The position numbers and the translations under genes are program-made. A DNA stretch of 64,000 nt from Chitinolyticbacter albus (GTDB taxonomy: Bacteria > Pseudomonadota > Gammaproteobacteria > Burkholderiales > Chitinibacteraceae), in NCBI RefSeq assembly GCF_024437655.1, contig NZ_JANBVF010000007.1, positions 24,831 through 88,830 of the forward strand. Direction: 5' to 3'. The notes beneath the pieces are model-generated. The model made no database searches and was not told where the DNA came from. It saw only the letters and a list, made by a program, of their open reading frames with translations. The number at the start of each line of letters is the position of its first letter. The first letter of the stretch is position 1. Below, piece after piece: positions 35,180 through 46,500 of this stretch.

Positions 35180-35668
35180 ATGAGAACCCAATACAAGGCC
35201 GGGCGCGAACTGGACCGCATCGACTACCGAATCCTCAAGGCACTGCAGGCCAACGCGCGGCTCTCCATCACCGAACTGGCCGAGCGGGTCGGCCTCACCG
35301 CCACGCCGTGCGCCGAACGGGTGAAGCGGCTGGAGGAATCCGGGGTCATTACCGGCTACCACGCACGGCTCAACCCGCAAAAGCTCGATGCGCCGCTCTT
35401 GGTATTCGTCGAGCTCAAGCTCTCGCACAAGTCGGGCGACATCTTCGATGACTTCCGCCGCACCGTGGCCACCATCCCCGAAGTGCTGGAATGCCATTTG
35501 ATCGCCGGCGATTTCGACTACCTGCTCAAGGCCCGGCTACCGGACATGACACACTACCGGCGCCTTCTGGGCGACATCCTGCTGCGGCTACCGGGCGCCG
35601 CCGAATCGCGCAGCTATATCGTGATGGAAGAAGTGAAGGAAACGCAGGCACTGCCGTTGCCGGACTAG
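35180..35668 (+). CDS. Lrp/AsnC-family regulator (probable dadA regulator)
   Basis: A 162-residue Lrp-type regulator. The helix-turn-helix is at about 10-60 (LDRIDYRILKALQANARLS, ERVKRLEESGVI) and the RAM ligand domain at about 75-150 (VLECHLIAGDFDYLLKA). It diverges from dadA over a 99-bp AT-rich gap (about 35100-35160), where Lrp-type sites would be expected. It is probably an alanine-responsive activator of dadA, by analogy with DadR/Lrp. Confidence 0.88.
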   Translation: MRTQYKAGRELDRIDYRILKALQANARLSITELAERVGLTATPCAERVKRLEESGVITGYHARLNPQKLDAPLLVFVELKLSHKSGDIFDDFRRTVATIPEVLECHLIAGDFDYLLKARLPDMTHYRRLLGDILLRLPGAAESRSYIVMEEVKETQALPLPD

Positions 35669-35711
35669 CGCAATCAATACCACGCCCAGACACACACGAA
35701 AGGAAAACACC

Positions 35712-36278
35712 ATGGCCCTCACCCCTTCCACCATGCTGCCGCTCGGCAGCTCCCTGCCCGGCTTCGCGTTGCCGGACGGTACTGGCCGCATTTACCGCCA
35801 CGCCGAACTGCTCGGCCCCAAGGGGCTGTTCGTGATCTTCATCTGCAACCACTGCCCATACGTGAAGCACATCAACGCTGCGCTCGCGCCGCTCGGCGCC
35901 GAGTTCGCGGCCCAGGGTGTCGGCATGGTGGCGATCTCGGCTAACGATGTCGCGAACTACCCGGCCGACGCGCCCGAACTGATGGTCACGCACGCTGCCG
36001 AGCACGGCTACACCTTTCCCTATCTCTACGACGAGAGCCAGGCCGTTGCCCGAGCGTTCGATGCGGCGTGCACGCCCGATCTCTACCTGTTTGACGCGCA
36101 CGGCAAGCTCACCTACCGCGGCCAGTTCGATGACACCCGCCCGGGTGGCGCCCCGGCGACCGGCACCGCCATTCGCACCGCCGCCGCCGCGCTGGTCGCG
36201 GGCGAGCCGCCCCTGACCGAGCAACTGCCCAGCGTAGGCTGCAACATCAAGTGGAAGAAGGCTGACTTAAGCAAGTGA
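35712..36278 (+). CDS. Thioredoxin-family (redoxin) protein
   Basis: A 188-residue thioredoxin-fold protein without signal peptide. The CxxC motif reads CNHC within FICNHCPYVKHI (about residue 45), and the family's closing GCNIKWK block is present near the end. Such cytoplasmic AhpC/TSA-like redoxins are widespread and poorly characterised. The gene has an AAGGAAA ribosome site and lies 43 bases after the Lrp gene. Confidence 0.85.
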   Translation: MALTPSTMLPLGSSLPGFALPDGTGRIYRHAELLGPKGLFVIFICNHCPYVKHINAALAPLGAEFAAQGVGMVAISANDVANYPADAPELMVTHAAEHGYTFPYLYDESQAVARAFDAACTPDLYLFDAHGKLTYRGQFDDTRPGGAPATGTAIRTAAAALVAGEPPLTEQLPSVGCNIKWKKADLSK

Positions 36279-36294
36279 TATGAGGCCCAAGGCC

Positions 36295-36780
36295 TCAATC
36301 CCACCACGCGCCGTACGCATGGGAACTTCCGTCTCGGTCAAATTTGTCCGCATGAAGTTCATGCAAGAAAACTTGCCGCATTTCAGCGACGAGGCATTCA
36401 AGGGATTCCTCAGAGATGCGTACGCCTACCTCTCCGACTAAAGGGTAATCCTCAACTTGATGCGTCCAATAGGGCAGAACCGCGATGAGTAGCGGGGAGC
36501 CAGCGCAACCGAACTTCCAACCCTGCACCTGCCCGCGGAAACGCTCGACGGCTGCGGCTACCTTATCGCCATTGAATTGATTGAACTGTTTAACGATAGG
36601 CAGCACTGCCTGTAGTTCTATAGTTGTAAGTACCTCGGTAAGAAATTCATTCGAGCAGAATGCTGCCTCTGGGTCGATAGAGTTACCGAACCCAATACGA
36701 ACGAATTCTTGCGCAAGCGGGATACGACGTAGGGAAGTGCGAGCCATAGCATTGAAAAATGTGTGATCCGTGGAAGGCAT
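36295..36780 (-). CDS. Hypothetical protein, 161 residues
   Basis: A soluble protein with no recognised domain. Its DNA is visibly less GC-rich than its neighbours (third positions often A/T), suggesting recent acquisition. The C-terminal part (QVFLHELHADKFDRDGSSH) is acidic/histidine-rich. It starts five bases after the elaA stop with an AGGTG site and is therefore probably cotranscribed with elaA. Confidence 0.65.
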   Translation of the reverse strand: MPSTDHTFFNAMARTSLRRIPLAQEFVRIGFGNSIDPEAAFCSNEFLTEVLTTIELQAVLPIVKQFNQFNGDKVAAAVERFRGQVQGWKFGCAGSPLLIAVLPYWTHQVEDYPLVGEVGVRISEESLECLVAEMRQVFLHELHADKFDRDGSSHAYGAWWD

Positions 36781-36785
36781 GACAC

Positions 36786-37253
36786 CTAGCCCGGCATTAT
36801 CACCTCATCGATCACCATGTCGATATGGGCAATGCCGTCCTCGTCGTATTCGTCGCCGATCCGCACAAAGCCATGCCGGCCGTAGAAACATTCGAGGTGC
36901 GCCTGGGCGCCGATGCGGTGGCCCTGGCCGGGGTAAAGCGCCGCGGCCCGGCGTAGCGCCTCGGCGATCAGCAGGTGGCCAGCTCCGGTGCCGCGTGCCA
37001 GCGGCGCAATCACCACACGGCCGAGCGAAGGCTCGGCATATTTGAGCCCGGGCGGCACCAGCCGCAGGCAGGCAACCAAGCGGCCTGCCTCATCGTACCC
37101 GGCAAGGTGCAGCGATGGCGCATCGTAGTCGTCCATGTCCGGGTAAGCGCAGGTCTGCTCGACAACGAATACGTCCTGGCGCAGGCGCAGGTAGTCGAAC
37201 AGCGCGAGCGCGGTGAAATCGGCAAGCGCGCGCCAAGTCCAGTTGATATGCAT
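36786..37253 (-). CDS. elaA: ElaA-family GNAT acetyltransferase
   Basis: A 155-residue GNAT of the ElaA type. It shows VFVVEQTCAYPDMDDYD (about 27-43), CLRLVPPG, GRVVIAPLARGTGAG (acetyl-CoA loop) and AQAHLECFYGRHGF. The substrate is not established for the family. Strong GGGAGGAC ribosome site at the chosen start. Confidence 0.88.
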   Translation of the reverse strand: MHINWTWRALADFTALALFDYLRLRQDVFVVEQTCAYPDMDDYDAPSLHLAGYDEAGRLVACLRLVPPGLKYAEPSLGRVVIAPLARGTGAGHLLIAEALRRAAALYPGQGHRIGAQAHLECFYGRHGFVRIGDEYDEDGIAHIDMVIDEVIMPG

Positions 37254-37277
37254 GTTGTCCTCCCGCGCCAAACGATA

Positions 37278-37299
37278 AGCCCCGCGCTGCGGCGGGGCT
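37278..37299 (-). terminator. Hairpin after argH
   Basis: An 8-bp stem AGCCCCGC/GCGGGGCT with a 6-base loop, 27 bases beyond the argH stop on the minus strand and 25 bases before elaA. Only a short TT follows. Confidence 0.5.
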
Positions 37300-37325
37300 A
37301 TCGGGTATTTCGGCGATGCCGGCGA

Positions 37326-38714
37326 TCAGCCAGCCAGCTTCTCGCGCCAGCGGGCCACCTGCATCCGCACCTGGTTCGGCGCGGTGCCGCCGACGTGGTC
37401 ACGTGCGGCAAGGCTGCCTTCCAAGGTGAGCACGTCGAAAATCTTGGCGTCGATCAGTGGCGAAAAGCTTTGCAGCTCGACCATCGTCAGATCGGACAGG
37501 TCCTTGCGCTTTTCCTCGGCATAACGCACGGCCAGCGCAACGGCTTCGTGCGCATCGCGGAAGGCCAGGCCCTTCTTCACCAGGTAGTCCGCGAGATCGG
37601 TCGCGGTGGCGAAGCCCTGACGCGCGGCGCGTTCCATCGCCTCCGGCTTCACGGTGATGCCGCGCATCATGTCTGCGTAGATGCGCAGCGTATCGGTCAG
37701 CGTGTCGACGGTGTCGAACAGCGGTTCCTTGTCTTCCTGGTTGTCCTTGTTGTACGCCAGCGGCTGGCCCTTCATCAGCGTGAGCAGCGAAATCAGGCTG
37801 CCATTGACGCGGCCGGTCTTGCCACGCACGAGCTCGGGCACGTCCGGGTTCTTTTTCTGCGGCATGATCGAGCTGCCAGTACAGAAGCGATCGGCGATAT
37901 CGATGAAGCCGAAGCGCGGGCTCATCCACAGGATCAGTTCTTCCGACAGGCGCGACAGGTGGGTCATGATCAGCGCGGCGGCGGCGGTGAATTCGATGGC
38001 GAAGTCACGATCGGAAACCGCATCGAGCGAGTTCTCACACACGCCCTCAAAGCCCAACAGCGCGGCGGTCATGCGGCGATCGACCGGGAACGTGGTGCCG
38101 GCGAGCGCGGCCGAGCCCAGCGGCAAGCGATTGACGCGACGGCGACAGTCCGTCAGGCGCTCGGCATCACGGCCCAGCATTTCCACATACGCCAGCATGT
38201 GGTGGCCGAAGGTCACCGGCTGCGCCACCTGCAGGTGGGTGAAGCCGGGCATCACCGTGGCGGCGTGCTTGTCGGCCAGTTCCAGCAGGGAGGTCTGCAG
38301 ATCGGCAACAAGGCCAACCAGCAGATCAATGGCGCCGCGCAGATACAGGCGGATATCGGTGGCGACCTGGTCATTGCGCGAACGGCCGGTATGCAGGCGC
38401 TTGCCGGCGTCGCCGATCTTCTCGGTCAGACGGCGCTCGACGTTCATATGCACGTCCTCCAGATCGAGCGACCAGTCGAAAGTACCGTGACGGATGTCGT
38501 CGAGGATATCGGCCATGCCGCCCTGGATGGCACGCAAGTCCTCATCCGACAGCACACCCACCTTGTTCAGCATGGTGGCATGCGCCAGCGAACCCTGGAT
38601 GTCCACTTCGGCCATGCGCTTGTCGAAGGAAACCGAGGCCGTGTAGCGCTTGACGAGTTCGGAAACAGGCTCGTTGAAGCGACCGGACCAGGTCTTGTTG
38701 GCGTTATCCTGCAT
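37326..38714 (-). CDS. argH: Argininosuccinate lyase
   Basis: A 462-residue fumarase/aspartase-superfamily enzyme forming arginine and fumarate from argininosuccinate, the last step of arginine synthesis. It shows WSGRFNEP at the start, [24 protein letters not shown] (about 113-125), the [10 protein letters not shown] block, and the catalytic-serine loop [12 protein letters not shown] (about 282-293). Full length. Divergent from the SPOR-domain gene. Confidence 0.96.
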   Translation of the reverse strand: MQDNANKTWSGRFNEPVSELVKRYTASVSFDKRMAEVDIQGSLAHATMLNKVGVLSDEDLRAIQGGMADILDDIRHGTFDWSLDLEDVHMNVERRLTEKIGDAGKRLHTGRSRNDQVATDIRLYLRGAIDLLVGLVADLQTSLLELADKHAATVMPGFTHLQVAQPVTFGHHMLAYVEMLGRDAERLTDCRRRVNRLPLGSAALAGTTFPVDRRMTAALLGFEGVCENSLDAVSDRDFAIEFTAAAALIMTHLSRLSEELILWMSPRFGFIDIADRFCTGSSIMPQKKNPDVPELVRGKTGRVNGSLISLLTLMKGQPLAYNKDNQEDKEPLFDTVDTLTDTLRIYADMMRGITVKPEAMERAARQGFATATDLADYLVKKGLAFRDAHEAVALAVRYAEEKRKDLSDLTMVELQSFSPLIDAKIFDVLTLEGSLAARDHVGGTAPNQVRMQVARWREKLAG

Positions 38715-38890
38715 GGCGACATCCGTGAACTTGCTTTTGAACGGGGCGATTATACGGACGAGCCCCCTGTGCTGCAGCAACAACAGTAGATTGTGATCCA
38801 GATTGCTCACCAACAAGCGCCCAGCAGGGTTGATCCACCGTATAATCGCGCGCTTGACCCAGCGCGCACGGACAGGACAAGGGCGAGGCA

Positions 38891-39505
38891 ATGAGCAAGG
38901 ATATGAAACGTTCCCGCGGTAGCGGCTCTGGCGGCGGCACGTCGCTGTTGACCGGGCTGTTGATCGGCCTGTTGGCTGGCGTACTGGCGGCAGTGGCGCT
39001 GGCGTTCTACCTGAACCGCGGCAATAACCCGTTCAGCAATTTCGGCAAGGAAACCCCCTCCGACGCCGTCGCCAACGCCTCGGCGCCTGCCGGCAAGGGG
39101 CCCGAAGTGTTGCGCCCGGATGGCAATGAAAAAGGCGGCGAAGCGCAGACCGATTTCGACTTCTACAAGGTGCTGCCGGAACTCTCCGAGGGCAAGGAAA
39201 CCAAACCGACGGGCGCCCCCGGCCAGGTTCCGGCCCCCGAAGCCAGCGCCCCGGCCAAGGTCGAGGCACCCCGCGGCACCTATCTGCAAGTGGGCGCATT
39301 CCAGAACGAACAGGATGCCGACAACCTCAAGGCCAAGCTCGCGCTGGTCGGCGTCGAGGCGTCGATCTACACGGCGGACGTGCCGGACAAGGGCGTATGG
39401 CACCGGGTGCGCATCGGTCCGTTCAACAGCCTCGGCGATCTGGAAAGAACGCGCGACTTGTTGAAGAACAACGGCGTCGATGGCACCGTGGTACGCGGCA
39501 ACTGA
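38891..39505 (+). CDS. SPOR-domain membrane protein (FtsN-like)
   Basis: A 204-residue bitopic protein with a short basic cytoplasmic tail, one membrane helix (about 18-42), a Pro/Ala-rich periplasmic linker and a C-terminal SPOR domain (about 128-203; [21 protein letters not shown] begins it, split at the helix). SPOR domains bind denuded glycan strands at the division septum, so an FtsN-like division role is likely. It is followed by dsbA 26 bases downstream. Confidence 0.88.
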   Translation: MSKDMKRSRGSGSGGGTSLLTGLLIGLLAGVLAAVALAFYLNRGNNPFSNFGKETPSDAVANASAPAGKGPEVLRPDGNEKGGEAQTDFDFYKVLPELSEGKETKPTGAPGQVPAPEASAPAKVEAPRGTYLQVGAFQNEQDADNLKAKLALVGVEASIYTADVPDKGVWHRVRIGPFNSLGDLERTRDLLKNNGVDGTVVRGN

Positions 39506-39531
39506 AACACAAGACCAAAAGGGGAGTAGCG

Positions 39532-40203
39532 ATGTTTGCTCGGATATTGAAAGTGGGTGTACTCACGGCCGGCCTCTTGGCCGCCTCGCTGTCGTTCGCG
39601 GCGACTACGGAAGGCAAGGAATACACGCGGCTAGCCAAGCCGCAGCCGGTCGCCGCACCGGGCAAGCTCGAGGTGGTCGAATTCTTCTGGTACGGCTGCC
39701 CGCACTGCTACGCGATCGAGCCCTATACGGAAGCCTGGGCCAAGAAGCTGCCGGCCGACGTCAAGTTCCGCCGCGTCCACGTGATGTGGCCGGGCCGCAG
39801 CGATCTGGAAGGTCACGCCAAGATCTTCGTTGCACTGGAACAGATGGGCATCGGTGAGAAGTACGCCAGCCGGGTGTTCCGCGCCGTGCAGACCGAACGC
39901 ATCGAACTGCGCCGCGCCGATACCCTGTTCGACTGGGTGAAGAAGCAGGGCATAGACCAGGCCAAGTTCAAATCCGCATACAACGGCTTCTCGATGGGCG
40001 TGTCGCTGGGCAAGCTCTCGCAAACCACGCAGGACTACAAGATCGAGGGCGTGCCCACCTTTATCGTCAACGGCAAGTACGTGACCTCGCCCAGCATGGT
40101 CGGCACCGAAGACGGCCGCGTATTCCAGGTGATCGACGAATTGCTCGCCAAGGAGCGCGGCGGCAAATCTGCCGCCAAGCCGACGGCACCGGCCAAGAAG
40201 TAG
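39532..40203 (+). CDS. dsbA: Thiol:disulfide interchange protein DsbA
   Basis: A 223-residue periplasmic oxidoreductase with a signal peptide (cleavage near residue 23) and the DsbA active site CPHC at residues 56-59 (FFWYGCPHCY). The cis-proline motif is GVPTF near residue 185. It introduces disulfides into exported proteins and is reoxidised by DsbB. A GGGGAG ribosome site precedes the ATG. It ends at a classic intrinsic terminator. Confidence 0.94.
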   Translation: MFARILKVGVLTAGLLAASLSFAATTEGKEYTRLAKPQPVAAPGKLEVVEFFWYGCPHCYAIEPYTEAWAKKLPADVKFRRVHVMWPGRSDLEGHAKIFVALEQMGIGEKYASRVFRAVQTERIELRRADTLFDWVKKQGIDQAKFKSAYNGFSMGVSLGKLSQTTQDYKIEGVPTFIVNGKYVTSPSMVGTEDGRVFQVIDELLAKERGGKSAAKPTAPAKK

Positions 40204-40221
40204 GCGTCACGCGGCAAACAG

Positions 40222-40248
40222 AAGGGCAGGATTTCCTGCCCTTTTTTG
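40222..40248 (+). terminator. Rho-independent terminator of dsbA
   Basis: A 10-bp stem AAGGGCAGGA/TCCTGCCCTT with a TT loop followed by a T-run (40242-40247), 19 bases after the dsbA stop. Confidence 0.92.
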
Positions 40249-40268
40249 TTTTCGACCTCGCTGCGCGA

Positions 40269-40466
40269 TCAGGTAACCCATTCCCGGGCCTCGGCAATGC
40301 CCCCAAGCTCAAGCAGCCGGGACGCAATTGAAATAGCGTCCGCGCCTGGTTCAATTTCGAACCAAGCTGGGTCGCCCGCCAGGAGGTGATCGGTCAATGA
40401 CTTCGCGGTGGCTAGCAACATGCAGACGTAACACTGCAGCAGCTCGGCTGCGCAACGTGCTGAAAC
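40269..40466 (-). pseudogene. Short gene remnant between dsbA and pilL
   Basis: On the minus strand an open frame of 65 codons ends at a TGA (40269-40271) and is closed upstream by an in-frame TAG (40467-40469). The only ATG is at 40421, giving 50 residues beginning MLLATAKSLTDHL and containing WFEIEPGADA and LLELGGIAEAREWV. The composition looks like a real soluble protein, but there is no ribosome site and the frame is blocked upstream, so this is probably the 3' remnant of a decayed gene. No family recognised. The rest of the 300-bp gap shows nothing else. Confidence 0.4.
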
Positions 40467-40546
40467 CTAGCCACCTGGAAACAACGACGCCAGGCGTTGA
40501 AGCGAAGCACCTGCGCGATCCGTACTACCGCATGCCAGGAGCCCCA

Positions 40547-40580
40547 AACAACAAGGGGCGAATCGTCGCCCCTTGTTGTT
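40547..40580 (-). terminator. Terminator of the pil chemotaxis operon
   Basis: A perfect 15-bp stem (AACAACAAGGGGCGA / TCGCCCCTTGTTGTT) with a 4-base loop directly after the pilL stop on the minus strand. A short T-rich stretch (TTGTTGTTTGG) includes the stem end. Confidence 0.75.
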
Positions 40581-43500
40581 CTACCGTTGCTGCGCCACGA
40601 AGTGGCGGATATGCCCCAAGAGCTCGTCTTCCTGGTACGGCTTGCCCAGGAACACGTTCACGCCAAGCTCGAACGCGTAGTTCTTGTGCTTGTCCGCAGT
40701 GCGCGAGGTGATCATGATGATCGGGATATCGCGCGTACCCTCGTTGGCCCGCACGTTGCGCGTGAATTCGAAGCCATCCATGCGCGGCATCTCGATATCG
40801 ACCAGCATCACCGCCGGCTTCACTTCGCCCAATTGCTGCAGGCCGTCGACGCCGTCCTTGGCCGTCACCACCTGGTAGCCTTCGCGTGCCAACAGGCGCC
40901 CGGTGATCTTGCGCACCGTGAGCGAATCGTCGACCACCATCACCACCGGGTTGGTCTGCAGCTGCTCCGGCGCGGCGGAGACCTGCCGGCCGCTGGCCGC
41001 GACTTCGCCGCGCTCGAGCAGCGCGATCGGGTTCATGATCAGCACGATGTCGCCATTGCCAAGCACGGTGGCCCCGGCCACGCCGGCGATCCGCGCCAGC
41101 TGCGGGCCGATGGACTTGACCACGACTTCGACGTTCTTCACCAGCTCGTCGACGTGCAGCGCCATGCGCGCGGCACCGGAACGCAGCAGCAGTATGGTGG
41201 AGAAGCGCTTCTGCTCGGGCACGGTGTCGGCATCGCCAACTAGGCGCGGGAAGTAGGAAAACGGATAGCTCGATCCCAGCCATTCGGCCGAGCGCGTTTC
41301 GTACAGATGCGCCAGCGCTTCCTGCTTCAGCTCCTGCACCTGCTCGATCATCACCGACGGAATCGCGTACAGCCGCGTCCCCGCCTTCACCAGCAGCACT
41401 TGTGTCACCGCCAGCGTCAACGGCAGGTGGATCGTGAAGGTCGTGCCCTGTCCCGGCACAGTGCCCACCTCGATACGGCCGCCGAGGTTGCTGATTTCGT
41501 TCTTGACCACATCCATGCCGATGCCGCGGCCCGACAGCTGCGTGACCGACGACGCGGTGGAGAGACCCGGCTCGAACACCAGCTGCATCAGATCGCGTTC
41601 ATTGAGCTTCTGGTCCGCGGTGATCATGCCGCGCTCCAGGCCCTTGTTGCGAATCTTCTCCAGGTTGAGGCCGCGGCCGTCGTCCTTGATCATCAGCACC
41701 AGCTCGTTGCCTTCCTGGCGCACTTCGATCTGGATTTCGCCAAACTCCGACTTGTTCGCTGCCAGGCGCTCATCCGTGGTTTCGAGGCCATGGTCGATCG
41801 CGTTACGCAGCATGTGCTCGAACGGCGAAATCATTTTTTCCAGCACTGAGCGGTCAATCTCGACGCGGCCACCCTTGAGTTCCAGGTTGACCTTCTTGCC
41901 CACTTCCTTGCCGGTCTGACGGATCAGGCGATAGAGGCGATCGGACACACTGCCGAACGGCACCATGCGCACCCGCATCAGGCTCTGCTGCAGCTCCTTG
42001 GTCATCCGTGCCTGCGCGGTCAGCGCCAGCCCCGATTCGTCGAGGTTCTTCAACAGGTTCTGCTGAATGGTCGAAACGTCGTTCACGCTTTCGGTAATGA
42101 AACGCGTCACTTCCTGCAGACGGGTAAAGCGATCGAACTCCAGCGGATCGAAGTTCTCGTGCTTGCCTTCGAATTCCTTCGTCCTGGCCTGCATCTGCGA
42201 TTCGGCCTGGATTTCGAGTTCGCGCATCTGGCCACGCAGACGTGTCACGTTTTCGGTCAGGTCGAGCAGCGAGCCCTTGAGCGCAAGCATCTCCGATTCG
42301 ATCCGCGCACGGGCGATCGACACCTCACCGGCCTGGTTGACAAGCTCGTCGACCAGCTCCGACTTCACGCGGATCGTTGCCTTGGCTTCCGGATCGGCAA
42401 GGCCCGCCACCACCGCCTGCGGCATGGCCGCGCCCGGCTGCGCCAGGCCTGGCACCGCCTGCTGCGCAGCAGCAGCCTGGGCCGGGGCAGCCTTGCCGCG
42501 GCCGGTCAGGTCATCAAACAGCGCCGAGATCAGGTCGTAATCGAGCTCCAGCTCGTCGAGCAGCGCCTGCGACAAGGTCTCGCCGGTGGCGAGCAGCCGC
42601 GATTCCATGCGGTGCGTCGCCTCGCCGATGCGCATCGCACCAGACATGCGGGCACTGCCCTTGAGCGTGTGCAGCGTGCGCTTGAGCTCGTCTGCCTGGT
42701 GCGCCTCGCCCTGGTGCAGGCCTTGCAGCTGTGCGCCAACGGCGGGCAGCAGTTCATCCCCTTCTTCAACGAAGATGGGCAACAGCTGATCGTCGATATC
42801 ATCGGTAAGCAGCGCCTCGATTTCCGCCTTGCGCTCGGAGAGCGTCAGGTTCTCGCTGCCAAGGATTTCCTCCAGCGCCGACGGCGCCTCGCCGAGCATG
42901 GCCAGCTCGGCCGGGGGCACGTCATCGCCCTGCTCCGCGGGCCGGAACTCCGCTTCCAGCGCGGCGGCAAGCTCAGCCAGATTGTCGAAGCTGACCGGCG
43001 TCTCGTCGGCGTAGTCCGCTTCGGCTGCGGCGTCCAGCACCAGCTCTTCAGCCTCGAGCGGCGGCAATTCGATTTCCGGCTCGGCCGCTTCGGCCTCCGG
43101 CGCCGGCGCCGCTTCGGCCTGCAGCACCTCTTCTGCGACCGGCTCGGCATCCGATTCGATCACGAACGCTTCGATCGATTCGGCCAGCACTTCCGTGACC
43201 GGATGCACTTCGGCTTCCAGCGACGGCGCCACACCAGCGGCTTCGATCGCTTCGCCAGCCGGCTCGGCGAAAGCTTGCGGCGTGACGACCTCGTCCCAGC
43301 TCAGGCTGGGTGTTGCAGCATCCTGCGCAGGTACATCGAAATCATCGAGCGCAATCGTCAGTGCCTGCAGCTCCGGATCGGCCTCGACCGCTTCGTCCAT
43401 CGGCACCGGCGTCGCGGCGAGGTTTTCTTCGCGCACCGTCTCGGCATCCAGCTGCAAGGCGGTATCCAGCAAGGCCTGGAATGGCGCCAGCGGATCGGCA

Positions 43501-46500
43501 GCCGGCGTTGCCTCGTTGTCGTCCGGCAAGGTCAGTTCGATTTCCGGGACATCCAGCATCAACGTATCGAGCGCGGGCTCAGGCACGGCAGCCTGATCTG
43601 CAAACGATGCGGGGATATCCAGCGTCAGCTCGGCATCGTCACTCGCCTGTACCAGCGGCTCGGCCGGCAGTTCCAAGGCAATCGCCTCAGGTTCATCCAG
43701 CGTCAACTCGAAAGGCTCAGCGACGAGCTCGGCAGGCTGCTCGGCATCGTCAATCGCCGGGATCTGCGGCTCGGCCGGCAACTCCAAGGCAATCGCCTCA
43801 GGTTCATCCAGCGTCAGCTCGAAAGGCTCGGCGACGAGAGCGGAAGGCTGCTCGTCCGGCGCCAGATCGAGTATGCCGGCGAGCGCGTCTTCGAAAGCGG
43901 GCGGCGTGACCGGTTGCGACGCATCGACGTCGAGCAAATTGAGCTCGGCCAGATCGAATTCAGCTTCGGCTTCAGCTTCGCTCGCCGGCGCTTCAGGCAG
44001 ATCGAATGTCGGCGATTCATCGACAACGGGCGTCGCTACTGCCAGGTCCAGCTTGAGCGACAACTCGTCGTGCAGTGCATTCAGCGCCGCCAGCTCATCC
44101 CGCGGATCGGCCGGGTCGCGTAGTGCCAGCACGTCGGTCAGCATATTGTCGATGCGGGCGATAGCGGCCTGCAGCGGGGCGGCGTAGGGGGTGGGGTCCG
44201 GCTCCAGCTCCTGTACCAGGTGTTCGATCGCGTAGGCGAGCTCGCCTAGCGAGCGGAACCCGGCCGTCGATGCAATGCCGCCCAGCGTATGTGCGGACAG
44301 CAGGAAATCAGGCAGCAGCGCCTCGCCACGTCCCAGCCGTGCGCTGCCGTCGTTCAGGCGCTCGCGATGATGCAGCGCTTCCTCGCGGAAGATGGCAAAC
44401 AGGGTATTGGAAACCGTAACGCCACCAACTTGTACTTCGCCATCGGGCGGGTTGGCATCTACCGGCTCGGTCTGGACCACAACTTCCGGCGCGGCCGGTT
44501 GCTGCGCGTGATCGAGGCCATGGCGCAGCGCATCGGCCCGATTCGTCAACTCATCGGCGTCGACCTGGGCGCTGCCGGTATTGGAAAGCTCGCCCACCCA
44601 GCGGGTGAAGTTGGCGTGTGCCTCTTCGATCAGATCGAACAGCGCGGCGGATGCCGGCTGTTCCAGTTGCAGCCATTTGTTCAGGACCTGCTCGATCCCC
44701 CACGCTGCCTCGCCCAGGTGGTTGAGGCCGACCATGCGACCGCTGCCCTTGAGCGTATGGAAGCCACGACGGATCACCGTGAGCGCTTCGCGATCGCTCG
44801 GCGCGCTGCGGCTGATCGCAAGGTGTTCGGCGATCGTCGCCAGCACTTCGACCGCCTCTTCCAGGTACACGTCGAGCAGCTCGGCATCGACTGCGGCATC
44901 CGATTGCGGCAACGCGCGCGGTGCGACGGCAGGCTCGGGAACCGGTTCCGGTTCGGCGTGTGCCGGCCCAATGGGCGGCTCGGCCTCCAGCGTGGCCGTC
45001 AGCTCATCGGGGGTGGTATCGATGTCGCTGGTTCCGGCCAGACGCGCCAGCGCCGGGCCGATCAGCTTGTCGGCTTCGCTCTGGTCGCGTTCGAGCGCAT
45101 CGACATAGAAGCCGAGGCTGGACAGGCCTTCGGCCAGCTCTTCCAGCTCCTCGTCGCTCGGTGCTTCCTCGCCCGAGGCATACCGCTGGATGCGCTGCGC
45201 GCACAGCTGCAGCAGCAGCACGGCTTCAGCGCGATCGAGCATCATCAACGCGCCCTGCAGCTGGCGCAGGCTGCCATCGAGCTTGGCCAGATCCTGTGCA
45301 CGCTCCGGATCGCGGAAGTAGCCGTCCAGCGTTTCCTCTATGGTCTGCAGGTTGCTGCGCATTTCCTGCGCCAGCTGCGCCAGCAGCATCTTTTCCTGCG
45401 CGGCGCGACTGACTGCATCGAGCTGCGGCAGCGCAGTATCGGAATCCGGCTGCGCCAGGCGCTGACGCATGGCACTCGCCTGCTCGGCAAAATCGGCGGC
45501 AATCTGCGGATAGATGGCGAGCGCGTTATCGGCGAGCAGCAGCGCAGTCGCCATTTCCAGTGCATCGGATTCGCCGACGCGGCCGTGCTTCAAGCGCTCG
45601 CACGCTTCGGCCACGCCCAGCCACAGCTCGTCGAGGCCGTCGATCTTCAATTCGCGTGAACGCTCGGCCAGCCGATGCAACTCGCTCGCCAGCGCCGGCA
45701 GGCGCTCGGCCTGCCCCGCAGCAACGCGACTCCAGAGATCCTTGGCGGTGGCGAGCTCGTCGCGCAGCGCACGGGCCTCACGCCGATGCGCCTCGGCCTC
45801 GGGGCTGAGTGCATCGCCATAGTGCTCGGGCTTGAGGACCTCGAGCTCGAAGGCGCGCGCCAGATGGCCGCCCAGGTGATTGGGATCCTTGGCATGCGCC
45901 AGTACATAGAGCAGATCGCGGAACAGGCGTTCGGCCACCTTGCCAGAGCCATCGGCAAGGCGACGCAGCTGCAGATTGAGCCGCATCAGCAACAGCTTGG
46001 GATCGATATCGCAAGCAAATGCCTCGCGCGCTACGGCATCCAGCACACCGGCCGCGGCCCACCAGAAGGTGCGGACCACGCCGCCGGTTTGCGAGGCCGC
46101 CAGTTCAGACAAGGCCCGGCTCATCGCCACCGCAGCCCCGGCTTCGCCGTTGCGCAACCAATGCAACAAGCCTGCCTCGAAGCGGGTGCGTTGCTGCTTG
46201 ACGAAAGCGGCCCAGGTGGCCGGGTCGGCGCGGCGCGACGGCAAGCCACCCGGCAGCGTCAGGTCGGACAGCTGTGGGAAGAACAGCTCGGAACCGCTGC
46301 CCGAACCACCACGTGCAACGGACAGCTCGGCAAAACGCGGCGCCAGCGTCAGCGGCACATTGGGCGCACCGGCGGCAATGCGATCGAGGTAGAGCGTGGC
46401 ATCGGCCAGCGCAGCCTGAGCCAGTACATCGGCGCCGGGCGCGGCCTCCTCGCGGGCGATGGCCGCGACCAGCTGCTCGATTTCCTCGCAGAAGCGGGCA

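Noticed and set aside
42159..44123. Long open frame on the plus strand (over 650 codons) opposite pilL
   Set aside because: It lies fully antisense to conserved PilL domains and linker, has arginine/leucine-rich composition and no recognisable domain; it is a GC-driven shadow.
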